A stretch of 64,000 bases of DNA from assembly GCA_965206395.1 (NCBI GenBank), contig CBDBJK010000031.1:124001-188000 (forward strand), given 5' to 3'. The DNA is from CBDBJK01 sp965206395. GTDB taxonomy: Bacteria; Chloroflexota; Dehalococcoidia; Lucifugimonadales; CATOSD01. A program made the translations under genes and the position numbers. Below are positions 43,341 through 51,455 of the stretch, piece by piece (the stretch's first letter is position 1; each line of letters starts with the position of its first letter). The notes beneath the pieces were generated by a model, which was not told the origin of the DNA, searched no databases, and saw only the letters and a program-made list of their open reading frames with translations.

Positions 43341-44333
43341 ATGATATTGATGGTAAGCGTCCAGAATTTGGATGAAGCTTTTGAGGCCGTCAAGGGTGGG
43401 GCCGACATAGTGGATGTCAAGAACTTGCAGGAGGCACTAGTTGGTTCGGCCCATCCTCACATAGTCAAACAGGTGCGCGAAGCCGTGCCATCGGCGAACC
43501 ACGCCAGCGTCACGCTCGGCGTAGTGCCCAATCAGATAGGCACGGTGGCTATGGCCGTATACACCGCTGGTGTGCTGAAAGCCACGTCGGTCAAGGTCGG
43601 CTTCATGAACACCGAATACGAAGCTGCCGTTGAGACCTTGCTTGCCTCAAAAAAGGCGTTGGAAGGCTTCGATACCAAACTCATCGGGTCGTTGTTCGCC
43701 GACAACCCGCTGTACGACGGACTTGACGCTCACCACATGGTGCAGCTTGCGAAGGACGGTCAGTGCGATGGCTGGCTCATAGACACCCTGACCAAAGATG
43801 GAAGAAACCTATTTGACTTTCTTACGGAGCCAGAGCTTCGCGAGATGGTATTCGAGGGCAAACAGGCAGGCATGAGCACCGCCCTTTCCGGTCATCTCAG
43901 AATCGACGACCTTGACGAGTTGTCTCGAATCAACCCCGATATCGTTGGCGTCCGCGGCGCTGTGTGTTCCAAGGGTGAGCGCACCTCCGGCGTATACTGG
44001 GAGGCTGTAGCCGAGTTCAAACGGCAATTGGACATGCGGCAGTCCGGCGAGATTGACGTTTTCGAGGGCGCTGCGCCTGTTGCGTCCAATGGCGGCGGCA
44101 ATGGGTCTGGAAGCAACTGGATAATCATCGATGGCACGGGCAAGACATGTGCTGGAATAATCGCCGCGCTTTCCGAGCAGATGACAACGGACAAGGACTC
44201 ATTCGTCGAGGTCATCATCCCCGGCGTGCTAAATACATACGACGTTATCGTGTGGGCAGAGAAGGAAAACCACAGCATCCTCACTCAGCGCAAAGACCCC
44301 AGCGGTGCGATGAGAATGCTGATACAGCCCTAG
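43341..44333 (+). CDS. MfnB-like (5-formylfuranyl)methyl phosphate synthase fused to TusA-like domain
   Basis: A 330-residue two-domain protein. Residues 1-232 match the MfnB family (once UPF0264), which makes 4-(hydroxymethyl)-2-furancarboxaldehyde phosphate for methanofuran from two glyceraldehyde-3-phosphates. Lys27 in VDVKNLQEA, Asp148 and Lys152 in WLIDTLTKDG fit the catalytic residues. A Gly/Ser linker (~244-258) leads to a ~72-residue tail. There IIDGTGKTCAGIIAALSEQM with Cys270 resembles the CPxP helix of TusA/SirA sulfur carriers, and the last strands end MRMLIQP as they do. The fusion is unusual; the tail's role is inferred only from pattern. Confidence 0.8.
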   Translation: MILMVSVQNLDEAFEAVKGGADIVDVKNLQEALVGSAHPHIVKQVREAVPSANHASVTLGVVPNQIGTVAMAVYTAGVLKATSVKVGFMNTEYEAAVETLLASKKALEGFDTKLIGSLFADNPLYDGLDAHHMVQLAKDGQCDGWLIDTLTKDGRNLFDFLTEPELREMVFEGKQAGMSTALSGHLRIDDLDELSRINPDIVGVRGAVCSKGERTSGVYWEAVAEFKRQLDMRQSGEIDVFEGAAPVASNGGGNGSGSNWIIIDGTGKTCAGIIAALSEQMTTDKDSFVEVIIPGVLNTYDVIVWAEKENHSILTQRKDPSGAMRMLIQP

Positions 44334-44566
44334 AGCCTCGGAGCCGCGTCGTTCAGTCGTTGTTCTTGCGCTGATGATCGTCAAATGCCGTGACGCTTCT
44401 ACAGGCAACCCGCCCTATCCTGAGAGGCGTTTTAGCTGTTGTTAATAGCGAAGGAAACGGTATTCCGAAGGCAGGAAGAATCGACGCTGCGTTCGTTCGG
44501 TTCAAGTTGCGGGCGCGTCTGTCGCATGTTACGATGAATCTAATCCCAGCTTAAACGGGGGACCAT

Positions 44567-44863
44567 TTGGATACCGTCTCAGATATCGCAATAATCATCG
44601 CAATGGCTAGAGACATTGTATTCTTCTTACTGTTGGCGGCGCTGTTGCTCATCGCTCTCGTCCTTTTTCGTAAGGTATCCGCCATGCTCAACTCAGCCAA
44701 GCAAACGATAAAGGACGCGGAAAACGTTATCTCTGCCGTTTCGGACAAGGTAGTAGGGCCAGCCACCAAAGGGTCAGGTGTAGCGTTTGGAGTAGGGAAA
44801 TTAGGAGCGTTTCTTCTAGGACTGAGAAGACGCGGAAAAGGAGGAGGAAGAAATGGCGAATAA
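44567..44863 (+). CDS. small membrane protein upstream of YtxH gene
   Basis: A 98-residue protein with one membrane helix (IVFFLLLAALLLIALVLF, ~18-35), an amphipathic helical segment, and a basic Gly/Arg tail. DUF948-like proteins have this plan and often precede YtxH proteins. The start is TTG 44567 or the in-frame ATG 39 bases later. Overlaps the next gene by 11 bp, so the two are coupled. Confidence 0.65.
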   Translation: MDTVSDIAIIIAMARDIVFFLLLAALLLIALVLFRKVSAMLNSAKQTIKDAENVISAVSDKVVGPATKGSGVAFGVGKLGAFLLGLRRRGKGGGRNGE

Positions 44864-45308
44864 CGATAACGGCAGCTCTTTTGTATTGGGGTTTCTAGTA
44901 GGAGGCTTGATCGGCGCGGCAATTGGCATCATGCTTGCTCCCAAGTCAGGCTCGGATGTGCGTGCTGATCTGATGGGACGCAGCGAGTCGTGGCGAACAA
45001 GGGCAGAGGAAATGGCAGCGAGTTTGCGAGAGCGTGTAGGCCCAACTGTCGATACCGCGAGAGAAAGAATTAGCCCTGCTGTCGAGGGCGCGCGCGAGCG
45101 AATAGGGCCTGCGGTTGATATGGCCCGCGAGCGAGTAGCGCCTGCCGTCGAAAGCGTACGAGAGCGGGTCGGCCCGGTGGTCGAACAGGTGAGTTCACGC
45201 CTTGGCCGCACTCAGGAGACCTCTGAGCCTGACGCAAACGGTTCAACGGAGGCCGCACCGGTGAATGGCGGTGGAGAAGAAGAGAAGAAGGACGACGAGC
45301 AAGCGTAG
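44853..45308 (+). CDS. YtxH domain protein with 11-residue helical repeats
   Basis: A 151-residue protein. The N-terminal hydrophobic Gly-rich helix LGFLVGGLIGAAIGIMLAP and KSGSDVRADL are the YtxH signature of stress-related membrane proteins. Residues ~57-112 hold five copies of an 11-residue unit RERVGPTVDTA (RERxxPxVxxx), which should give a long amphipathic rod. A strong AGGAGGAGG lies before the ATG. Acidic C-terminal tail. Function of the family is unclear. Confidence 0.8.
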   Translation: MANNDNGSSFVLGFLVGGLIGAAIGIMLAPKSGSDVRADLMGRSESWRTRAEEMAASLRERVGPTVDTARERISPAVEGARERIGPAVDMARERVAPAVESVRERVGPVVEQVSSRLGRTQETSEPDANGSTEAAPVNGGGEEEKKDDEQA

Positions 45309-45375
45309 CTCTCTCCCTGCGATTAGATAGGGCAGGTAAATTGGAAATTTACCTGAATGTGTTCGGCGTCACACC

Positions 45376-45455
45376 ACCTCGCCCCGTTCCCCTCTCCGTT
45401 TACGGAGAGGGGCGCTGTAGATCGACGCCAAGTCCCAGATTACGCGGGGTGAGGT
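45376..45455. repeat. palindromic intergenic repeat, type I (copy R4)
   Basis: 80 bp between CACCTCGCCCCG and CGGGGTGAGGTA with inner hairpin CCCCTCTCC-GTTTAC-GGAGAGGGG followed by CGCTGTAGATCGACGC. The segment GGCGCTGTAGATC is identical to that in R2. Confidence 0.7.
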
Positions 45456-45542
45456 AGTTACGTTGCTGGAAAAACCATGTATTTCTATTTCACATACATG
45501 CCTCAACCAGCCATCTAGAAAGAAGATATAGCCATAATGAAG

Positions 45543-45577
45543 AAAGGCCCGACGTTCATTACGCCGGGCCTTTTGCT
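45543..45577 (-). terminator. terminator between YtxH and pheA (both strands)
   Basis: Hairpin AAAGGCCCGACG-TTCATTA-CGCCGGGCCTTTT with a short T run on the plus strand and TTTCTTC on the minus strand. It lies 19 bp past the end of minus-strand pheA. Confidence 0.7.
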
Positions 45578-45595
45578 AATCTTTTTGAACTGCCC

Positions 45596-46432
45596 TCAGA
45601 CCGAGGAAGAGACCTGCATCGGGTACGAGCCGAATATCTTGAACATCGACACCTGAGCCTTTACCGCGTCCAGGGCCTCGCTCACATTCGCATCCAGCCG
45701 GTGGCCTTCTATGTCCAGAAGGAAGATATAGCGACCAAGAGTTTGCCTGGTGGGGCGCGATTCTATCTTCGTGAGGTTGATGCGACGCTTGGCTATATCT
45801 GCCAATACGGAATGCACGATGCCGGGCGCGTCTTCATCGAATGAAAAACAGAGCGAAGTCTTATCCATTCCTGTCGGCGCATGGTCAGAGGTGGCGAGGA
45901 TAACGAATCTGGTATGGTTGTTGGAATTATCCGCGATGCCCTGCGCGAGAATTTCAGCGCCATACAGGGTTGCGGCGCGATGACTTGCAATGGCTGCTGC
46001 GGTAATCTCGCTCTTTTGCATCTCCTCCACAGCAGCCGAGTTGCTTAGCGACGCCACCTGCGAAGCCGTTGGAAGGCATTTTTCGAGGAAGGAGCGGCAC
46101 TGTCCCAGTGACTGCGGATGCGAGAACACCGCCTTTATGTCCTCGAACTTTGTGCCCGGCTTGACAATCAGGCAGTGCTCTATGGGTATTACCAACTCAT
46201 TGCGTATGAACAGCTTCGAGTCGTGTATAAGCAAGTCCAAGGTAAAGGTTACGGAGCCTTCGAGACTGTTTTCGATAGGGACGATGCATTCGTCCGCCAG
46301 CCCTGAATCCACGGCGGCGGCCACAGCGGGAATCGACGAAAAGGGCAGCAGGTCGGCAGTTGGCTCGTAGTTGACGGCCGCCTGCTCGGAATAGGTTCCT
46401 GCGGGGCCTAGATAAGCCAGTCGTTTCGTCAT
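45596..46432 (-). CDS. pheA: prephenate dehydratase
   Basis: A 278-residue monofunctional prephenate dehydratase, making phenylpyruvate for phenylalanine. The catalytic domain starts LAYLGPAGTYSEQAA and includes the Thr-Arg-Phe motif in NNHTRFVIL. The C-terminal ACT domain carries the regulatory ESRP motif (KIESRPTRQTLGRY), so feedback control by Phe is likely. It begins at the last base of the TrkA-N gene, i.e. a 1-bp overlap, so it is coupled to potassium-uptake genes, an odd pairing. Confidence 0.95.
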   Translation of the reverse strand: MTKRLAYLGPAGTYSEQAAVNYEPTADLLPFSSIPAVAAAVDSGLADECIVPIENSLEGSVTFTLDLLIHDSKLFIRNELVIPIEHCLIVKPGTKFEDIKAVFSHPQSLGQCRSFLEKCLPTASQVASLSNSAAVEEMQKSEITAAAIASHRAATLYGAEILAQGIADNSNNHTRFVILATSDHAPTGMDKTSLCFSFDEDAPGIVHSVLADIAKRRINLTKIESRPTRQTLGRYIFLLDIEGHRLDANVSEALDAVKAQVSMFKIFGSYPMQVSSSV

Positions 46433-46860
46433 TACAGAGTCTCTATTTCCTCGACAAGAAGCCCGCCCAACTCTTCCTGCACTTTATTGAGCACCAACTC
46501 GGTGGCGTTAATTGTCACTCCAATGCCAAGCATGTCAAAAAGCCGCTCATGATCGGGAATGTTTGCTAATGCGATGGTTCGCTCCACGTTAAAGCGATGT
46601 TTCGCCATTTGGCAGGCAACCAGGTTGTCCTCGTCCCTGCCGGTGACCGCGATGAGGACATCGGCTCGGTTCGCGCCCGCTTTCATCAGCACTCCGGCCT
46701 CTGTGCCATCGCCCACTACGGATACGCTCCCTAGCTCTTCATCGACGGCGTTGCAATTCACCGCCTCTCGGTCGATGACAGCAACCTCATGGTCGGCGGC
46801 TACGAGCCATTTCGCTAGAGAAGTTCCGATTCGGCCTGCGCCAACAATTACAAAATACAA
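46432..46860 (-). CDS. TrkA-N (RCK_N) domain protein
   Basis: A 142-residue single RCK_N domain. The NAD(H)-binding motif is FVIVGAGRIGTSLA at residue 3, the acidic residue is in VAVIDREA, then VVGDGTEAGVL and ALANIPDHERLFDMLG. There is no RCK_C domain. The start is TTG. Such domains gate Trk/Ktr K+ channels by binding NAD(H), ADP or ATP. Works most likely with the second RCK_N protein upstream. Confidence 0.85.
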   Translation of the reverse strand: MYFVIVGAGRIGTSLAKWLVAADHEVAVIDREAVNCNAVDEELGSVSVVGDGTEAGVLMKAGANRADVLIAVTGRDEDNLVACQMAKHRFNVERTIALANIPDHERLFDMLGIGVTINATELVLNKVQEELGGLLVEEIETL

Positions 46861-47032
46861 TCATCTGCCCTGAAAACAACGGGTTGCTTAGCCTCATTCA
46901 AGATATTTTGATTCCTTTCGCTGAAAGATGGTGAGGGCTGCAACCACTATGAAAGATTGCTCTGAAAACAGCAATCCTGCCAGCCTCAAAGAGAGGATTT
47001 CTTATGCCTTTCTGAGGCGGGCGGATCAAAAA

Positions 47033-47482
47033 TTACCTGCTGGTAGCCTCGACCAATACCATATCGCTGACGAGCTTTGTCGCGCTTATGGCTACGATGC
47101 CGAGTTCGTTATACATCTCTGTCCTGATCGGATCATTCATGCGGCATATGACGTTGGGAACCTGAAAGATGTGCTTCGCTGTCTGTGCAGCCAACGCGTT
47201 GCGTGTGTCCCTGCCAGTCACGGCTATGAAAACCTCTGCCTCATGAGAATTGGCTTTCCGCAGGTCACTCTCAAAGGTTCCGTCCCCAACGATAGGCACA
47301 ATCTGGCCGTCGCTTACCATCCCGGGAGGCAGACGCTCGAAGGCCGCGTAGTTCAAATCCAAAATATGTATGGTGCAACCTCGTTCGGCCAGAGCAGTCG
47401 TTATAGTAGCCCCAAGTCGGCCACAGCCCACGACAACCACTCGCTTTGATCCTACACCATTCTGTCTAAGTGACATTAGCAT
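47033..47482 (-). CDS. TrkA-N (RCK_N) domain protein
   Basis: A 149-residue single RCK_N domain, VVVVGCGRLGATITTAL near residue 15, VGDGTFESDLRKA and FIAVTGRDTRNALAAQ. It lacks an RCK_C domain, as does the next gene 172 bp downstream. Together they look like a two-part TrkA. Confidence 0.85.
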   Translation of the reverse strand: MLMSLRQNGVGSKRVVVVGCGRLGATITTALAERGCTIHILDLNYAAFERLPPGMVSDGQIVPIVGDGTFESDLRKANSHEAEVFIAVTGRDTRNALAAQTAKHIFQVPNVICRMNDPIRTEMYNELGIVAISATKLVSDMVLVEATSR

Positions 47483-47597
47483 TGTTCTCGAATATATTCT
47501 CAGTCGGTTTTTGCAAAGACGTGCTGTCGATTGAGGCTTGAATGAAATGAAGGGCTTGAGAGTTCATGGAGTGAGAATTGCTGGCAGAAGCTCTATC

Positions 47598-48050
47598 TTA
47601 ATGTGTGTAGCCGTTAGTGTACGGTTTTGCCGCCGAGTCTCGCCAAATGATAACCCGGCAAGGTGCGTTTTTCAGAACGTAGGGTATCGTATCGCCCATT
47701 GAGAAAGAGCCGTACCGCTCGCTATATGGAATGCCAAGCACGACTGTATCCACGTTCTTCTCGACGGCTTCGCGTACGACCGCCGCGCCTGCTTGCCTCG
47801 CCTGCACCAGTTCGGCCTCTGGCTTGCACTTGTAGGACTTCGCCACTTCTTCCATGTGCTTCAGGATTTCTTCACCCTTGGCGGTCGCGGGCGCGATTTC
47901 GGCGTCAACAGGTAACCCTCTTTCCACCTCAATCACGTACACGATATGCAGTTTGCCTTTGGGCGAGTTGATCAGTTCGCAGGCAAGCTTTACCGCCTCA
48001 TCATCGCTCCGCTCGCCTTGAACCGCCACCAAGACAGACGACGCACCCAT
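47598..48050 (-). CDS. universal stress protein (UspA family)
   Basis: A 150-residue UspA-fold protein: SVLVAVQGERSDDEAVKLA at the N-terminus, VVLGIPYSERYGSFSMGDT and VLKNAPCRVIIW at the C-terminus. The ATP-binding G-2x-G-9x-G(S/T) motif is incomplete. It lies inside the K+ transport group; Usp proteins commonly bind and control K+ channels and transporters. Confidence 0.85.
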   Translation of the reverse strand: MGASSVLVAVQGERSDDEAVKLACELINSPKGKLHIVYVIEVERGLPVDAEIAPATAKGEEILKHMEEVAKSYKCKPEAELVQARQAGAAVVREAVEKNVDTVVLGIPYSERYGSFSMGDTIPYVLKNAPCRVIIWRDSAAKPYTNGYTH

Positions 48051-48199
48051 ATTTATTTACTTCTCCGTACCTGATATTGACCCATAAAGGTCAACTTAAT
48101 ACTAAACATTGTTCAGCATATATTGCAAGGCGAATTTATGTAGCGATGGTTGGCATGCTGTAGATTGGAACTCAATTGTAGCGGATACCGGGTCATACA

Positions 48200-48877
48200 T
48201 CAGTCCGCTGCGACCTCTCGCGCCAGTTCTAGCCTGTCCAACAACTCGTCTCTGCCCGCCAGCACAAGCCAGTCACCGGTCTGAAGCCTTTCGTCCGGGT
48301 CCGGATTGAGAGTAATGTCCTTCCCCCTTCTAATAGCCAGAACCGCGAGGCCGTACTTGTCTCGCGGGCTGGAGAATCCCAGCTCCTTGAGGCTCATGTT
48401 AACGAAGCGTTGAGGCACTTTCAGCTTGCTCATTCCGAAGTTCGGCGTAAGTTCCAGATACTCTTGCACGTTGGGATTGAACATGCTGTGCGCCAGGCGA
48501 ACACCCATCTCGGATTCGGCATGCACGACCTTGTCCACCCCGATGCGCTCCAGAACGTTGCCGTGAAGTTCGTTGTGCGCTCTGGAAACCACGTAGGGCA
48601 CTCCCATAGTCTTGAGGAGCACCGACGCCATGACGCTGGAAACAATGTCCAGACCAATGGCGACAACAGCCACGTCGTAGTCGTGAATGCCCAGCTCCCT
48701 CAATACAAGCTCGTTCGTCGCGTCACCCGACAGTGCGTGAGTAGACTGCCCCATGATACTTTGAACACGGCTCTCGTCCTTGTCCATCGCCAGCACATCG
48801 TGACCAAGGTTGTATAGCGATCTGGTGACGGAAGAGCCAAAGCGTCCAAGCCCTATAACTACCACTTGTTTTTTCAT
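48200..48877 (-). CDS. K+ uptake regulatory protein (KtrA/TrkA type)
   Basis: A 225-residue protein with RCK_N (VVVIGLGRFGSSVTRSL, residues 4-20; DKDESRV; VVAIGLDIVSSVM) and RCK_C (residues ~140-220, LTLNPDPDERLQTGDWLVLAG) domains, the full KtrA plan. It forms the cytosolic gating ring for the channel subunit encoded 68 bp upstream. Confidence 0.92.
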   Translation of the reverse strand: MKKQVVVIGLGRFGSSVTRSLYNLGHDVLAMDKDESRVQSIMGQSTHALSGDATNELVLRELGIHDYDVAVVAIGLDIVSSVMASVLLKTMGVPYVVSRAHNELHGNVLERIGVDKVVHAESEMGVRLAHSMFNPNVQEYLELTPNFGMSKLKVPQRFVNMSLKELGFSSPRDKYGLAVLAIRRGKDITLNPDPDERLQTGDWLVLAGRDELLDRLELAREVAAD

Positions 48878-48945
48878 CGCGCCTCACCTACAGGATTTAG
48901 GCATTTGTCCATCAGGGTCAATAAGACGAAACATATTACCACAAG

Positions 48946-50376
48946 TTATCCTATTGTAACTCGTTCTTGTGCGTACCGATAGATGTCATGCTCGGTGCGT
49001 TGAGCCATTGCAAGACCCAGAGTAACAGGCCCAACCCTGCCCACAAACATGGCGATTATGAGGATCATGTGTCCCCAATGGGAAATTAGCGGTGTCAGGC
49101 CTGTGCTCAGCCCGACTGTACCGGCAGCCGAGACGCTCTCAAAAAACAGATCGATGAATTGGAATCCGCTTTCCGTAAAGTTGAGCGCCAAGACTATCAT
49201 GAACACAAAGGCGGTAGATACAGCTCCAATGACCATGGCCCTATGCACCTGCGTTTGGGGTATCTCTCTGCCGAAGGCTGACGTATGATTCTTGCCCTTG
49301 ACCGTTGATAGCACGGCTACGAATACCACGGCGAAGGTGTTTAGCTTGATACCGCCTGCCACAGAGCCGGAGGCCCCTCCGATGAACATAAAGATGCTTT
49401 GCAAGAAGTTCGTCTGTTCCTCTGTAGCGCCGAAGTCTACAGTGCTGAACCCGGCTGTTCTGCCACTAGCCGACTCGAAAAACGACGTGATAATCTTTTC
49501 TTCGATCGGTAAGGGGCCGAGGGTCTCAGAATTGTTGTATTCAGAGGCAAGAAATGAAACTGTCCCAAGCAGCAACAACGCGGCGGTGAAAACCAACACC
49601 AGTTTTGTGTTAAGCGAGAATAGGGAAAACTTGCGAAATCGCACCAAGTCAACCATTATCGCATAGCTTATGCTGCCCAGAATTATAAGCGATACCATAA
49701 TGCCAAGGACGACTTTGTCTCCTCTAAAGTCTGCCAGCCCATTTGGTCCTGTGAGGGCGACGAATCCGGCGTTGTTGAAGCTCGACACCGAGTGAAAAAC
49801 GGCCTGCCAAACAGCCTCAGCCGGACTAAAGAGAAACCAGAATCGTGCGAACAAGGCCAAGAAGCCAACTAGCTGTATGCTTGATGCTACCAGAACGATT
49901 CCAACGGTCAGTCTGACCAACCCACCTAGCTGATTGACGCCCAGGCTCTCTTTGACGAGGAGTCGTTGGGCAAGAGTTACACGTTGTCCGATGAGTATCA
50001 AAAGGAAGGTCGCGATGGTCATGAAGCCAAGGCCGCCCACGAACATGAGGCCCAAGATGAATACCTGCCCGGTTCGCGTCCAATATACGGCGGTATCCTG
50101 AATGACCAATCCCGTTACCGTTACAGCGGAGGTGGCGGTGAAAAAAGCTGTCATGAAAGGCGTGGTGCCGTTCCCATGATGCGCGAAAGGCAATAGAAGC
50201 AGAATAGTGCCAATCGCAATCAACCCCGCGAAGGCGTATATAAGAATCAGGGGAGATGCCAGCGCCCTCGACGGCACCTTGCGCGTGGTAACAGTCAGGC
50301 GCACAGGGCTTATCTCGGCCTGGCGAGGATGGCGAACTACCCTGTCGCCAGGTTTAGGCCTCCATGTCTCTCGCAA
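48946..50376 (-). CDS. K+ uptake channel subunit (TrkH/KtrB family)
   Basis: A 476-residue membrane protein with about ten hydrophobic segments and the four-repeat pore plan of TrkH/KtrB. A pore Gly-containing filter is clear in TATSAVTVTGLVIQD near residue 92; others are in SVSSFNNAGFVAL, ASGRTAGFSTVDF and SVSAAGTVGLSTGL. A C-terminal GRVGPVTLGLAMA segment is conserved. The start at TTG 50376 has a weak ribosome-binding site, and a start ~25 residues later is possible. It leads the run of K+ regulators. Confidence 0.92.
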   Translation of the reverse strand: MRETWRPKPGDRVVRHPRQAEISPVRLTVTTRKVPSRALASPLILIYAFAGLIAIGTILLLLPFAHHGNGTTPFMTAFFTATSAVTVTGLVIQDTAVYWTRTGQVFILGLMFVGGLGFMTIATFLLILIGQRVTLAQRLLVKESLGVNQLGGLVRLTVGIVLVASSIQLVGFLALFARFWFLFSPAEAVWQAVFHSVSSFNNAGFVALTGPNGLADFRGDKVVLGIMVSLIILGSISYAIMVDLVRFRKFSLFSLNTKLVLVFTAALLLLGTVSFLASEYNNSETLGPLPIEEKIITSFFESASGRTAGFSTVDFGATEEQTNFLQSIFMFIGGASGSVAGGIKLNTFAVVFVAVLSTVKGKNHTSAFGREIPQTQVHRAMVIGAVSTAFVFMIVLALNFTESGFQFIDLFFESVSAAGTVGLSTGLTPLISHWGHMILIIAMFVGRVGPVTLGLAMAQRTEHDIYRYAQERVTIG

Positions 50377-50711
50377 ATAGCGCCTCTGCTAAAATCGTCA
50401 AAATCTTTCATGGGGATAGCCAATTCAGCCTTCCTTGGAAGGGCCAAGCATGAATATACTGTCGTGAATGCAGTCCCAAGGCATTAGCCGTCCGACTTCT
50501 AACTTTAGACCATGCTCGTGTTCCAAGGGAAAAGCTTGCATGCCTGATATCATTTGCACCAGAATTATGTCTGCGATTTTATGGAGGATGCCAAACAATG
50601 TCAATTCTCGAAAAGCAGGCTTATTGGACAATTTACTTGAATTTTGGCGGCAGGTGTATTAAGTTGCCCAATGGCATAGATGTACCCATTATCGGGGAGG
50701 CATAACCAGAC
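50377..50711. other. intergenic region
   Basis: 335 bp between divergent TrkH/KtrB and HPP genes. Short frames here lack support. Only the HPP ribosome-binding site GGGAGG at 50695 is recognisable. Confidence 0.4.
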
Positions 50712-51279
50712 ATGCGTTTGAGGAAAGGTTCCAAGGGACGCCGATCCCTGGGTCTCTTCGAGGGCTTCACATCTGGGCTGTGGGACAAGAACATCCTATC
50801 CCGACTGCCAAACTATGTTTTCCAATGCGGCCTGGCCACAGTCTCGTTGATAGTCATTCTGCTGGTCGAGGACGCGGTGTTCAGGGCAGCCATAGTTGTC
50901 GCCGTGGCATCTACTGCCTTCACGGTTTTCGTGGTGCCGGACAACGTAGCCGCTTCCCCTCGCAGGGTAATAGGTGGACACATAGTAGCCGTTATCGTTG
51001 GCTCGATGCTCGCATTCACGTTGCAGATTCCTGCGTTGGAATCCGCTTCGGAGGAGTTTCGCATTATCCGCGACGTAACGGCCCTTCCGCGGAAGGGTGG
51101 GCGTTAGCATCTTCATCATGGTGGTTACGAATACAGAGCATCCTCCTGCGGCGGGAACGGCACTCGGCCTTTTGATTCCCGGCTGGACGTTATCCGCCGT
51201 AACCTTCATCCTGCTTAGCGCCATTATTCTTTCGATTATTCGGCTCGTATTGCGCCCAAAGCTCATAAATCTCCTCTAG
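50712..51279 (+). pseudogene. HPP family membrane protein, frameshifted
   Basis: An HPP-domain membrane protein in two frames. The first frame (50712-51107) has helices VSLIVILLVEDAVFRAAIVVAVASTAF and VIGGHIVAVIVGSMLAF. The second (to 51279) has the signature EHPPAAGTALGLL, then LSAVTFILLSAIIL. A one-base skip near 51085-51097 gives the continuous ...VGVSIFIMVVTNTEHPP pattern of the family. HPP proteins have been linked to nitrite transport in plastids. Either a pseudogene or an assembly error. Confidence 0.75.
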
Positions 51280-51455
51280 TAGAGATTTCAACTAAACCTC
51301 GGCGCGGATTTTTCGCCTACGGCTGCTCTTGATGGGCTTTTTGTCTGATATCAGGCGTTTGACTTCAGCGAGATTGGCTGGTTATCCTCCCTCTGGCAAT
51401 GTTTAATTATCATAAGAGAATTTGCGTAAAGAACGAGTATAGGAGCATATCTGCA

